Source: Bondarzewia mesenterica
Taxonomy: Eukaryota > Basidiomycota > Agaricomycetes > Russulales > Bondarzewiaceae
Direction of reading: 5' to 3'
NCBI GenBank assembly: GCA_004802705.1
Contig: SGPL01000022.1
Span: forward strand, 1 to 64,000
Length of the DNA: 64,000 nucleotides
Made by a program: the position numbers and the translations under genes. This document shows positions 31,797 to 45,057 of this stretch, one piece after another. Every line of letters begins with the position of its first letter. Position 1 is the first letter of the stretch. Below the pieces are notes generated by a model that was not told the origin of the DNA, did not search any database, and saw only the letters and a list, made by a program, of their open reading frames with translations.

Positions 31797-34700
31797 ATGA
31801 ATAGTGACCACCCCATGCTCTCCGACGATGACACTCCTCTCGCTTCTCAACCTGATCGCACCGCTTTAAATTCCAAGCACAGCCGATCTGCACCCAATGG
31901 GAATGGGAATGGGCGCGTCCACGACAGCGCAAATCGCACTCCCATGAGCGAGGATGATGATGACGTTCCTCTTGTGCGTGTCATTTTTTGTTCTAGCTCA
32001 ACTTGCCTTCATCAGCCACAACATATGACATATCTCAGTCCCAGACCACTCATGCAAAGTCTGAGCCTTTGACGCCGGATGTGCGCTTGTTGAAACGGAA
32101 GAAACCTACCCATGATGTGTCCTCATCCAGTGACGACGACGACAATCGCCCGCTTGCTTCATCTCCGCCAAAGCACCGTAAGTCTGCTGCAGTGCACATG
32201 CTCAACGGCAGCCAGGCAACTACCAGCTCGGCCAACACCGTAAATGGAAACGGGAAGAGGAAATCTGCGCAGAGCAATGCGGATAGGGGCTCGAACGACG
32301 CGCCGTTAGGCAGCCAGATCGCGTCGACAAGCAAGGCAAAGGCAAAGGCAAAGGCTACCAAGAAGCGAAAGGTCAAGAAGGAGGAGTCGGATGGTGATCT
32401 CGGCAGTGAGGATGACAAGCCCATTGTGAAGAAGCCACCCCCAAAAAAGAAGAGAAAAGCGGTGGAAGAGAGCGATGACGAGAAAGAGTCTGCGACGAAG
32501 CCAGCGGCGAACCGCGCATCAAAGAAGGTAAAAGAGGAAGACGGAGGGACAAATGCGGGAACTCCACAGTCGAAGAAACGAGGAAAGGCGAGGAAAGAGG
32601 AGGAGGAAGAGGGGAATCAAGGCCGAAGCAAGAGCAAGAAGGAAGAGGAGGAGGAGGAGGAGGTCTATAAATGGTGGGAGCGGAATGGTGAGCAGGAGGT
32701 TACTGGTGATGGTACGCAGAAATGGACAACGTTGGAGCATAGCGGCGTTATCTTTCCTCCTCCGTATGAACCTTTGCCCAGCAACGTGAAGATGAAATAC
32801 AATGGTACGCGTTTCCTTCCGTTATTCGCTGACGAGGTTGCTAAGAGAACTTCCGCCCTCAGGCAAACCCGTCGATTTGCCCCCAGCTGCCGAGGAGGTT
32901 GCAGGCTTCTTTGGCGCTATGCTCGAAACAGAGCAGGCGAAAGACGAAACATTCAACAAGAACTTCTTCGGTGACTGGCTGAAGGTCTTGAAGAAACATC
33001 CTCCTGTTTGTTTCCCACTTTTTGTCTTTTCTACCCAAACTCATCCAGTATTTCATTCAACAGCGCGACGGTACAAAGATAGCGGATTTTGAGCGGTGCG
33101 ACTTTCGTCCAATGTGGGAATACTTTGAAGACGAGAAGGCGAAGAAGAAGGCATTGAGCACTGTCGAGAAAAAAGAGCTCAAGAAGAAGAAGGACGAAAC
33201 GGAGGCTAAGTTCACAACGTGTTTACTTGATGGGCGCAAGGAGAAAGTTGGGAACTTCAAAGTCGAACCTCCTGGCTTATTCAGAGGTCGTGGTGATCAT
33301 CCTAGGAAGGGCGCGTTGAAGGTTCATATTTTCATCGCTTCGCAGAACCAGGTTTTGATCTTCCCGTGCCTATGCAGCTCCGCGTCCGCCCGGAGGATAT
33401 TACCATCAACATTGGTGAGAACGTTCCTGTTCCAGTGCCTAATGTTACTGGCAAGTGGAAAACTATCATCCACGACAACACTGTTACTTGGCTTGCAACT
33501 TGGGTTGAAAACATCAACCAAAATCACAAGTACGTCTTCTTGGCACCGGGGAGTTCGCTCAAGGGCCAAAGCGACATGTCGAAGTTTGAGAAGGCCAGAG
33601 AGCTTAAAGTGTGTACATGTTCCTCAACAAGATTTCTGTTCGTGTCCTCAATGATTCCTTCTGAACTCCAAGGACCATGTCGAACGTGTTCGGCAAGACT
33701 ATATGGCAGATTTGAAGAACAAAGTGATGGGTCTTCGACAGCGGGCGACTGCCATGTATTTCATCGACGTTCTGGCACTTCGGGCGGGTAATGAAAAGGG
33801 CGAGGACGAGGCGGACACCGTTGGTTGCTGCTCGCTGCGCTGCGAACATGTCACACTCGAGCCACCCAATTTTGTCGCCTTCGATTTCCTGGGAAAGGAT
33901 TCCATCCGCTACTACAATCGCGTGACTGTCCTTCCACAGGTATTTAAGAACATCCGTCTCTTCAAAGAGGGGAAGAACGATGAGGATGACCTGTTCGATC
34001 GTGTCAACGTGAGTTTCCTTCAGTTATAGTCCATCTATTGGTCTGATGAACTGATCACGAATGGCATTAGCCATCAAGCCTGAACAAGCACTTGCAGTCG
34101 TACATGAAGGGCCTCAGTGCGAAAGTATTCCGTACGTACAATGCCTCAACCACATTCCAGCGACAGCTGGACGAGGGCACGCCGGAGAAAGGAACGATCC
34201 AGGAGAAGCTGAACCATTACAATCACGCTAATCGTATGGTCGCCATCCTGTGTAACCATCAACGTGCAGTGCCCAAGACACACGAACAATCGATGTCTAA
34301 AATGAAAGATAAGGTAGGCGTCTCAATAATCGTCATATTGTGTCCAATTCTTCATCCTCCCGATATTTTCAGTTGCGCGGATTCAAGTACGAACGCATGA
34401 AGCTCCGTCATGGTCTGTTCAATATCGACCCCAAATACAAGAAGCAGAAGAAATATGCAGATGACGAGTCGGACCTGGATGACGACGCCATTATAGAACA
34501 CGAGGACGCTATGAAGACGATGCAGATCGAGAAGGCGGAGAAGAAGTTTTCAAAGGACGGGGAGAAACTGGAGGCGGACGGGGAGAAGCCGCAGGACAAG
34601 TCGGTGCTGAAGGACAAGATCAAAGAGATAGAAGAGGAGTTCAAGCGGTTGAAGAAGGAAAGGGGTACGGGGAAGGCAACGTTCAAGCGGGAGAGGCCAG

Positions 34701-35113
34701 CGGAGAAGTTGGAAGAGGCAATCGAGAAGTTGAACGAGAAGATCAAGGCATTCAAGCTGCAGATGGTGGATAGAGAGGCGGGGAAAGAGGTTGCGCTGGG
34801 GACGAGGTGATTCTTTTTTCTTATTTTGCTTGACTGCTGTTCGGTGTGCTGATACGCCTGATCCTCAGTAAAATCAATTACTTGGATCCTCGGTATGTCA
34901 TCATTCTGAGCTCCATAGATGTCATTTTTCTTATGGGCTCTCTAGGATCACCGCTGCCTGGTGCAAGAAACATGGCGTTCCTATAGAGAAGATTTTTTCC
35001 AAGGCGCTCCTGACTAAATGTGAGCCGGCACTCTTCGCCCATCTCACCGTATGTACTAACTATCCTTCACAGTCCCTTGGGCTATGGAAGTAGAGGACGA
35101 ATGGAAATTCTAG
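31797..35113 (+). CDS. TOP1: DNA topoisomerase I (type IB)
   Basis: TOP1 relaxes supercoils through a 3'-phosphotyrosyl intermediate in the nucleus. ATG 31797 opens a long charged N-terminus with lysine-rich nuclear-localisation clusters ([25 protein letters not shown]) and an acidic EEEEEEEV run. The core starts at YKWWERN and continues with [14 protein letters not shown] and [13 protein letters not shown]. Catalytic-site parts are [14 protein letters not shown] (active-site Arg/Lys region), [11 protein letters not shown], and [16 protein letters not shown] Lys/Glu coiled-coil linker lies at about 34460-34790. The active-site tyrosine is in SKINYLDP, encoded by a separate 24-nt exon (34869-34892), followed by [20 protein letters not shown] and the terminal EDEWKF, TAG 35111-35113. 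All family hallmarks are present and the length is usual. Confidence 0.96.
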
Positions 35114-35489
35114 AGAATGATTGACTGGATAGAGGTAGCTCATGTTATCACTAAGGACATTGCAGCATATCGTTTATTCGTGGTTGTGGGGTCTAGTCTG
35201 GTCTAGTACCAGTATGGCCATTTTGTTGGGTTGAAGTTCTATATCTTCAGATTCTTTCGTATTTGCATCACGCTGTGAAATATATTGTAGACAACTATAA
35301 ACGATTCTTCATGGACATTTGCACCTTATCCGGACAATTGTATTCTGGCAGAAAGAATATTGAGATTGCGCGATTATCTTGCTCTGGCCAAAAACACGAG
35401 CTCAAACCGTCACATAGACCACGTGGCTGAAACAAAGTGACGTTACACTGCCGCGGACACCAAAGCCAGCGCACTCGTCTTGAACGACC

Positions 35490-37724
35490 ATGAGCGGACA
35501 AGCGTATTCGCCAGTCCCAAACCAGAACAGATCTTCCGTTGCTTCGCGTACTCAGTTCGACATTCTTGCCGTTAACTATGGAGACGAAAGTGAGGAGGAA
35601 CAAGTCCCAGAACCCGAGGGGACCACGTCTCAGCCGCAGCCCCCTCCGTGCGTTACACGTTCATCCGTGAATATTTTCCCTTGCACTTACGTTTGTGATA
35701 TTGGTGGGATAGCTCCACTAATCAACCTGTAAAACTCACCAAAACTGCTCAGCGAAAGGCTGCCAAGGTCGCTCGATTGGAGCAGCAGCGCAAACGCCTG
35801 TCAGCCTCGGTGTCTCCAGCGGGAGGTGCCTCCCCTTCGGCTGGCACACCGGCAGCCCTTCCTTCTGATATCTCCTCCGCACTTATAAGCGACTCGCACG
35901 AGCAGGTAATATCTGCATCTTCCGACCATCTTGAAGTTGTGGTCGTTCATCCAGCCACCGAGACCGTAACTGCTGAGAAGCCTGTCAATGGACACGCTCA
36001 CGCCCCAGTGGATGATCATACCACACCTGCTATCGTGCCTATTCAAGTCCGTTTGACTACAACAGAGCGTGTCATGCCCAATTTGTCATCGACGAAAGTG
36101 ACATCTTCCGCTCACCTAGCTTTGGAAGATGAGTCCTACTCAGCCACAACATCCGGCCGGTCCACTCCACTCATGGACGTTTCGGAGCCCCCTTCAAGAC
36201 AGAATGTCGCATCCGAGCCGCAAACAAATGTGTCGGAGAGCGAGAAGACAAAAAAACGGCAGAACGTATTTGAACGGACATTATGGACTTTCATCATGAT
36301 TGGCGGCTTCCTCAGTGCGTCTCTAATCCTGTATCATGCAACACAGGTCTCGTGCTGACGATGTATAGCTTTCCTGCTCATGGGGCATGCATACATGATC
36401 ATACTTGTTATGATTTGCCAGACGCTTGTTTACCGCGAAGTCACACGGCTCTTCACACTCACGGGGTCAAAGCCAGACGAGAAGCCTTCTGGCAAGGATC
36501 CTTGGAGCAAAACACTGAATTGGTACTTCTTTGCTGTGACGAATTATTTTCTTTATGGAGAGAGCATCATCTATTACTTCAAGGTTTGCAATCTTGTCTC
36601 ACTCACTCGGAAATTCTTGTTCTAACCCCTCCGTTCCTAGCACGTCGTGTTTGCGGATGCTAATCTTATGCCATTTGCTACGAATCATCGCATCATCAGC
36701 TTTACCCTGTACACCATCGGATTCATGGGTTTCGTCATGTCCTTGAAAAAGGGATATCTGAAGCAGCAATTCGGCCTCTTTTGTTGGGTACACATGAGCC
36801 TGCTTCTCATCGTTGTCTCCAGGTATGCTTCTTTCTTCCTTCTTTGCAATCGTTTGTTTCATTTCTTCTCAGCCACTTCATTGTCAACAACATCCTCGAA
36901 GGTCTCATCTGGTTCTGGGTACCCGCTTCACTCGTCATCTGTAACGACGTCTTTGCATATGTTTGGGGCATCACCATCGGTCGTACACCGCTCATCAAGC
37001 TCTCACCCAAGAAGACCGTCGAAGGCTTCGTCGGCGCGTTCGTGAGCACCATCGTCTTCGCCATCCTTTGGGGCACGTATTTCAGTCGCTTTGACTACAT
37101 GATCTGCCCCGTGCACGATCTGGGCGTTAACGTGTGGAGTGGAATGCATTGCACTCCGAATCCCGTCTTCGTCTGGCGTGAATGGCAAATCTGGAAACCT
37201 GTTGCAGCATTCCTTTCGACTCTTGTACGTCATATTTGTTTTATCCTGCCCTTCTTCCTAATGGACTCATGAAACTGATTTGTATGTACGCAGTTCCGTA
37301 CCCAGATCACGAGAATTCATTACGCGCCTTACCAGATTCACCTATTCTTCATGGCCTGTTTCGCTTCCCTCGTGGCCCCCTTCGGCGGCTTTTTCGCTTC
37401 GGGATTCAAACGTGCTTTCAACATAAAAGATTTCGGTCACAGCATTCCTGGACACGGTGGGATGACCGACCGTATGGATTGCCAGTATGTCTCGCCGCGA
37501 ATTTCTCCTGTGTACTCTGCCCGTCTTCCTGACCTGCCACGACTAGGTTTTTGATGGGGGTCTTCACCTATGTCTACTACAGCAGCCTCATCCGCGAGCA
37601 TCATGTCACCGTCGGCTCTGCGCTGCAGACCATTGTCAGCGGTCTCACCGTCGACGAGCAGCTCGAGCTCATTGCAGACCTAAAGCGGTATCTGGAAGGA
37701 CAGGGCCTCAACATATCTGCATGA
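35490..37724 (+). CDS. CDS1: Phosphatidate cytidylyltransferase (CDP-diacylglycerol synthase)
   Basis: This enzyme makes CDP-diacylglycerol from CTP and phosphatidic acid in the ER, the branch point to phosphatidylinositol, phosphatidylserine and cardiolipin. ATG 35490 opens a long hydrophilic N-terminus (about 260 residues, Ser/Thr/Pro-rich). Several transmembrane segments follow (for example [46 protein letters not shown]). The catalytic signature spans the spliced exons: [31 protein letters not shown], then [18 protein letters not shown] with the essential acidic residue. The C-terminus [15 protein letters not shown] stops at TGA 37722-37724. The DVFAYxxG-SPKKTxEGFxG and PGHGGxxDRxD blocks identify the family unambiguously. 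Confidence 0.95.
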
Positions 37725-37977
37725 TGAACCCGGCAAACCTGGTGTCTGCAGAGAGGTCCAGGCACGCGGTTCTGTGATTACAAAATTGAGGACGATCCGG
37801 AGGCACCACAGATCCATGCTGTGTAAAGTTATGGGCGGCGTCTCCAGGTGGATAAATGCGCAGGATGTGTTTGGATATCAACGATGAGATTCAATGCACA
37901 CTGACAATGATCTAACGTAGATACATCGACCGAGAGCTATACTCCCAAATCATCAGGATCGATGTATATGTTGCTCA

Positions 37978-39734
37978 TCAAACGCTCCCAAAGAACTCTT
38001 TGATCTTGGAAAAAATCGCAGCATCATCTACGGAGTTAGACCCACCACCGGCTGCAAAACGATAGAGAATTTCGATTAGTTCGCGAGTGCACCAAGATTG
38101 CATAACTTACCCATATGACCCCAAACAGAGTCGATGATGAAAAGGTCTGCCTTTTTCTTCATCAATGATACTTCAATCTCGCTATCCTCAGGCTGTTGAG
38201 AGGAGTCAGCCTCTTTCGCATCTTCGTCTGCTCATCCCAAGACTCGAGTCCGAACTCACCGGGAAGTACAGATCGGTCTTGCATGGCATGATTAGAGCCC
38301 TGGGCTTTATCTCGCTGAGGCATTTCTGAAAATCGCCACCGTGACGCACGAGCGAGACATCACCTTGCTGCCAGGTGTTGATAAGCGTGATCATGTCGTT
38401 CGCGTCCCACGCATCCAGGAAGCCGGCTTCCCAATCCTCACGAAGGAAGCTGTTGAGATCTGTGTATCTGAGAACAATCATAATGAGTGATTGGAGCGTC
38501 GGGTTTTTGGGAGATGTTGCTCACTTTCCATCATAAAGGTATTGCTTGTCGCGATACCACTGGAAGCATGGATTCGGCTCAGGAATCTAAAAAAGTAATT
38601 TGGAAGACGTTTGGAAGAACTCACGGTTTGTCCGTATGCCCACGCGCTGTAGGCACGTCCAAACGCACGAATGCCGTGTTGGGGTGTACTCGTGTAGTGC
38701 CCGTCATCGAAATCCTTAGAAGCTAACAATGCGGACTTTGGACCTTCGATGAAACTGCAGAGTGATGTGCGGTGAGCGACACAGTAAACAGAGTCTTCCA
38801 CATTAATCAATTGCACCATTGATTATGAGGGCTAGTACGCGCCGAGCCACAGATTACGACAAAGCTGACGGAGAGAAAGTCAGTGCAATCATTGCTTTGA
38901 AGCAAAAAGTTCAGATGCCTTTGGACTAGCTCAGGGTACATCACACCCCAATAATAGGCCTTAACAAAACTCTGTTCAGTGGAAAACGGGCCGCTGAGGA
39001 ACGTAACTATGATCACCTGCTGTGCACCCATGGAGAAACCAATCACGGCGAAGACCTCTTCAATCCCAAGCTTCTTGGCTAATACCACATGTTGGGCGCG
39101 GCTTGAGAGGCCGTTAGAGCAGGTTTATGGTGATGCAATGTAGTGTAATATCAATGCTCACACATTGTCTTCATAAGAGATAGCCGGGAAGTAAGGGCCA
39201 TTGTATGGCGCTTTCTATTGAATGAAGGCTGGACAATCTCGAAAACTGAGTCGTCAAATCTGTCCATTCACGTACCGTGTTAGACGGAGACGAAGACTAC
39301 CACGATGCTCAGTTCACCATCGACTATGGTTCGACAGTGGCGGACATACCTCTCCGTTGGAAAATAACGCAAAAGTCACGATGTAATACTTTTCAGGATT
39401 CAAAGCCTGTGCCAAATGGGTGCCCAGAGGATTCTCGGTGTTTTCTTCGTCTTCGTTAGTTGTCTCCACGCACCTTGTCTGAACCTATCATATAGTCTTG
39501 ACCTAACAGCCCTGAGTCTTAATCATGCCCTTCCACATGGATCCCAATGTTTTCAGATACAAAGGAACCAAGCTGCTCACTGTCAAGCCTGCCCCCATAA
39601 CAGGTCGGGAAGACAATACAAGGATTCTTTGAGTCACCATACGTGCGATATGCGGTAACTGCATCGGGGAGTATACCGCCAGCGACTTTAAAACGACCGT
39701 GATGGTAATACTGAGTCTGCATTTCAGAAGACAT
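37978..39734 (-). CDS. Alpha/beta hydrolase of the homoserine O-acetyltransferase fold
   Basis: Many short exons run from ATG 39734. Exon 1 has GGILPDAVTAYRTYG and IVFPTCYGG. The next exons have LNPEKYYIVTFALFSNGE, SSSPSNT and YNGPYFPAISYEDN. The nucleophile elbow is VIGFSMGAQQ (GxSxG). Downstream are ICGSARTSPHNQW, GPKSALLASKDFDDGHY, STPQHGIRAFGRAYSAWAYG, WYRDKQYLYDG and DLNSFLREDWEAGF. Acid and base residues are expected in MPCKTDLYFP and DSVWGHMGAGGGSN. Stop TGA is 37978-37980. The fold and motifs match the MetX-like acyltransferase/hydrolase family of basidiomycetes. Many members are not homoserine acetyltransferases, so the substrate is left open. Intron count is about eight, some borders approximate. 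Confidence 0.8.
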
Positions 39735-40369
39735 CTTGTAGGAACAATAGGTTTGCGCGGAGGGAGTTGAATGCAAGGATGAGTCTGGACATTATAAGGT
39801 GTCTGGGTCTTGCTCAATAATAATAAGGCACGATGGGAAAGTCACACAAGTGATGAGAAAGAGAAGAGGAGAGAAAAGCGTCGAGATAGCATGGTGAGAG
39901 AGATTAATAACAACAAGGCCGCAGCTGACAGATAATGTGACCAGAGGTGCGCTGATACTGCATGGGATGCAGTCAAGAAAGGACGGTTGACCCCACCCAG
40001 CATATATGAGAAGAGATGGCAATTCAGAGCGGTCCGGACTCGTAAGGACAGTCGGAACCCCGTAAAGTCCAAGTTGGTCAGTTCAAAAACAGTTGAGAGT
40101 CCCATACAATTCAGGCATACATACAACTGATAGCCAAAGAGTCAAAAACAATACATATGTGCACCGACTGAAAAGCGTCGACACTCTGGCCGTCCGTTTT
40201 GTGCGAGTGGACGATTGTCAAGAGATGTAAATCACGTGATTAATTTAAAAAAAAAACAGCATTTCGGCAAATGGCGGAACTGTAACAGTTATGGAAACAA
40301 GGTTTTCGTTCCGCCTTTCGCCGTTATCTTCTATCTCCCACTCCCCCGAAACCGACATCGACCTCAAGA
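39735..40369. other. Divergent intergenic region
   Basis: 635 bp between the hydrolase and RPS23, carrying both promoters. It holds an A9 run at about 40249-40257 and several AT-rich stretches. The minus-strand open frame at 39842-40126 shows no family resemblance and was rejected. Confidence 0.5.
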
Positions 40370-41117
<748 letters not shown>

Positions 41118-41448
41118 ATCATCCACGCCCCGTTGAACTTTATTGGCTTTGCTAGCCGTACCTTTTTTTTGTCTTCCTCGCTGCCTGTGTCTATGTGATC
41201 GCGCTATGCTTGTATTGCACCCCCATGCTTTCCCTTGGAATCAAACATAAGCCCAGTCCATCCGTGCGTGGTATTTAAGGCTTCGAAAGTAGAGTATTGC
41301 AATCCAGTAATGACAAGTATAGCGCTGTACATGCTGTAGTTCAATGAAAATGCGAGAGGACATATCGAATCCTCATGCGTGCACGTTAAACAGAAAGCAA
41401 AATCGTGATCTGAAAATATTATGTCCAGCTGTCCGGACAGTCACTGTT

Positions 41449-41634
41449 GTTGAACGTTTGAACGTTGAACGTTGAACGTTTGAACTGTGGTCGAAAGTTA
41501 CCAAAACAAAAGTTCTCACGTCGGATAATCGCGCCCTGTCGCGCCTGGCAGACGGCACTACAGCGCGCTCATTACAGCTTGCCACCGCACTCCATCCCCA
41601 AAGACTCTTCCATCTCAACGTTCAACGTTCAACG
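41449..41634. repeat. GTTGAAC tandem repeat with inverted partner
   Basis: At 41449-41485 five units GTTGAAC/GTTTGAAC follow each other without gaps (7+8+7+7+8 nt). At 41616-41633 the complementary orientation (CAACGTTCAACGTTCAAC) appears, giving an inverted arrangement with a 130-bp spacer. The region lies between RPS23 and the TM9 gene, ending 46 bp before the TM9 ATG. It could be a regulatory element or a hairpin-forming repeat. A related motif is at about 27151-27167. Confidence 0.7.
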
Positions 41635-41679
41635 GCGACACTCTTTCCGCCTTCCAACCGTGGTCATTTGTTTTCCTCC

Positions 41680-44580
41680 ATGCTCATATCAAGTCACGCC
41701 TTTGCTGTTGGCGCGGTAACAGTCTTCCTTTCGTCGGCGGGTGTATCGGCATTTTACCTTCCTGGTGCTGCGCCACACGACTACCGCAATGGTGAAAAGG
41801 TGGACCTATTTGTGAACGCTTTGACACCCATGTTAGCTGGCAATGATAATGCCAAATTGGTGTGTGTTATCTCGTGTCTTCTAAAGTCTTGTGCTCTAAC
41901 GTCAGAGCCAGAAATCATTAATAAACTGTGCGATGATGACATGGCATCCTATCTCAATCTCTTTTGACTCGAATATGCAGACGACTATTATAATCCTAGC
42001 TTTCACTTCTGTGAACCCACTGAAGGCCCTAAAAAGCAGCCCGAATCTTTAGGATCAATCCTCTTCGGTGACCGCATCTTCAATTCTCCATATGATGTGA
42101 ACCGCCCCTCGATCGGAGTCCCTTCTATTTAAATTTCACTCATTGCGCCTCCTTCAGATCCGCATGCTCCAAGAGAACGCGACATGCCGAGCTCTCTGTA
42201 CTTCCCATATCCCAGCTGACGACACCAAATTCATCAATGACCGCATAAAAGAAGACTACGCTCTCAATTGGCTTATTGACGGTCTTCCAGCTGCTGAGAT
42301 GAAAGTCGACACGAAATCAGGAGACTTGTTTTTTGACATGGGCTTCAATCTCGGTAACGATGATCCTCCATATCACGAGCAACCGGCCCTGTACAACCAC
42401 TACGATATCGTCTTGAGGTATGGCATGGGGTACTGCCGTTTGAGACAGTTGATCATTTGACTTGTAACAGATACCATTCGCCGAATCCAGATGTCCACCG
42501 TGTTGTTGGCGTCCTTGTATGGCCTTCAAGGTGACAATTACTTTGTATGGTGTGACCAGCAAAAATCTAAGTGCAACAAATACTTCAGTCGGGGTGGTCC
42601 TCAAGATGGCGCTCTGGACTGTGACACAGAAGTTTCGCCGCTCATCCTTCGTGACGGTGAGGAAGCCACAGTGCGATACACATATCGCGTAATGTGGAAC
42701 GTAAGTATTACGCGTATAGCGGTATGAAGCCGTTGACGAAATCTTTTGTTCTTCTGTAGGAATCATCCACACCATGGGTAACCAGGAGCAGTTCATCCTT
42801 GTGTATGCACTAACATGTTCTTACCAATAGGCTACGCGATGGGATAATTACCTGCATATATTTGATCCTCGCATTCACTGGTTCAGTTTAATCAACTCCC
42901 TGGTCATCGTGGTTTTCTTGTGTGTCATGGTATCCATGATTTTATACCGCAGCGTATCAAGAGATGTAGGTTCTCCACCAAATCTTGCTCCCGGTCTCTT
43001 ACCATAGCCCCCAGATATCTCGCTATAATGCCATCGATCTCAGCGTGAGTGTCACATTCTTGTTTTCACCTCATTTTTCAAACAGCGCTTCTTGTTTTTA
43101 GGAAGATGTCCAGGAAGATTGGGGCTGGAAGTTGGTCCATGGTGAAGTCTTCAGGACTCCGCGCAATCCGATGATCTTATCGGTGCTCGTTGGCAATGGT
43201 GCCCAATTATGTGCCATGGTTGGTGTGACCCTCGGTATGTACTGGGGTCCATTCGGAGATCTAGATATTTTCTCAACATAACTGGTCAGTTTTCGCGCTG
43301 CTTGGCTTCTTATCACCGTCAAACCGAGGGTCTCTTGCCACGGTCATGATGGTCTGTTGGACTTTCTTTGGCGGGTGAGCGCAATTCCGACTGGCTCTCT
43401 ACCATTAGCTGAAGACAGGAATGTAGGATTGGTGGCTATGTCTCGAGTCGAGTGTATTCGTCTCTTGGCGGTGTCGACCGTAGAAAGAACGTTTTCCTCA
43501 CTGCAACTGTCCTACCCACGTAAGTTTAAGGATTCTTCAACGTCAGACTGTCGACTTATACAACGCAGGTTGATATTCGCGGTTGTATTCATGCTGAACT
43601 TGTTCCTCATCACTGCAGGCTCTTCAGGAGCTGTACCATTTGGTGAGTCCATTGGCCCTTTAGGGCACTGAATCGGGGGGTCTCACACCTTTCAGGAACC
43701 ATGCTTCTCATTGTGGTTCTTTGGTTCGGCGTGTCTGCCCCCCTCTCTGCTATCGGTGCATACTTCGGGTCCAAACATGGAGTAAGCTTCCATCATATTT
43801 TNCTTTACCCGAGACGCGAATTCGGTTCCATTTCGTAGGCGATCAAGCACCCCGTCAGGGTCAACCCGATCCCCCGTCAGATCCCACCTGCTCCCAAGTA
43901 TCTCAAACCTTGGGTAAAAATATTGTTGCAANTCTGTCGGATTCGCGGAGAGGCTCATTGATCTAACAGGCTTCGACCCTCCTCAGTGGCATTCTTCCTT
44001 TCGGTGCATTCACAAATATGGAGCCAGGTAGACANGTACTAATGGTCCTCTAGGTGCCGCATTCGTTGAACTGTACTTCGTTCTGTCGAGCTTGTTTGCA
44101 TCACGCGCATACTATGCCTTTGGCTTCCTCGCATTAACAGCGGGTGTCGTAGCACTCACNACCGCAACTGTGACCATCCTTTTCACGTACTTCATTCTTT
44201 GTGCTGAAGAGTATAGGTGCGCAATTTTCTTGTTCTAACCGTTGTCAGTCTCTAATTATTTTCCNTATTCACATTNTTTGGTTATTTATAGATGGCATTG
44301 GCGCGCATTCCTNACAGGTGGTGGCAGCGCGTTNTGGCTGCTCGCATACGGTATNTTTTACTGGGCCTCACGTCTCTCTCTCGANTCGTTCTCTGGAGTT
44401 GTTCTTTACCTGGGCTACTTGCTCCTNCTCGCTCTTCTCGATTTCCTCGTGACAGGTATTTTCTNCTAAGNGCATCATCGAGTGACTGCAGTNTACTCAC
44501 AGTATTCTTTAGGGACCATTGGGTTTTTGGCCTCGTACTGGGCNGTTCGGAAATTGTACGGATCGATCAGGATCGACTAG
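41680..44580 (+). CDS. Transmembrane 9 superfamily protein (EMP70 / TM9SF2-4 type)
   Basis: This is a nonaspanin of Golgi/endosome membranes implicated in membrane protein sorting. ATG 41680 opens a signal peptide (FAVGAVTVFLSSAGVSA) followed by the family start FYLPGAAPHDYRNGEKVDLF. The lumenal domain has YYNPSFHFCEPTEGPKK, LGSILFGDRIFNSPYD and CRALCTSHI. Nine membrane spans follow, with WFSLINSLVIVVFLCVM, the cytosolic EDVQEDWGWKLVHGEVFR signature, and late segments FGFLALTAGVVALTTATV and AEEYRWHWRAFLTGGGSAFW. The last exon encodes GTIGFLASYWAVRKLYG and ends in SIRID, a C-terminal basic-x-acidic ending like the COPI-binding KxD signal of TM9 proteins, TAG at 44578-44580. About 15 introns; N bases at 43802-44545. 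Confidence 0.9.
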
Positions 44581-45057
44581 CCTCGTAGTTATACAGANGG
44601 ATGGTATGTAATTCGAGGTCCGCAACNAGATATCCTCGACTCCTATACAGCATGTATTGAGGCAGACAGATTATTCAGATTCAGATTCAGATTCAGAAGA
44701 GGGGGTCAGAGGAAGTACAAATTTAAGTCCTNGTTCTCTTCAGGATAGGAGCGGTATAAGTGTGNTGAAGAGCTGTTCGGAGGATGTACAGAAAANTGAC
44801 TCCAACGAAAGACGAGGTGAAGTGACAGTCGACTGTAGTCTTCGCAAGTTCTTTGGACCATTGGGTCTNAGGTGTTTGTGGACTGAGCGACCTGTTGTGA
44901 TAGGTGTTGTATNACTCACCCGCAGTTCTTTNATNAGTTCCGCACCTGAACATTATGCGAAACGGCCTCTAACAAGCTGCATGCGCCCATTTACCAAAAA
45001 AAAAAAACTAGATTGACGAGGACAAACTACAGCAGTCGTATCATGCACAATGAATGA
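44581..45057. other. Intergenic region with ATTCAG microsatellite
   Basis: 477 bp between convergent genes. It contains four tandem ATTCAG units at 44673-44696 and an A12 run ending at about 45007. The sequence is N-rich and no gene is supported. Confidence 0.55.

Noticed and set aside
39842..40126. Minus-strand hydrophobic frame of 94 codons
   Set aside because: It lies in a divergent promoter region, begins at a non-ATG or poorly placed start, and resembles translated AT/TC-rich DNA.
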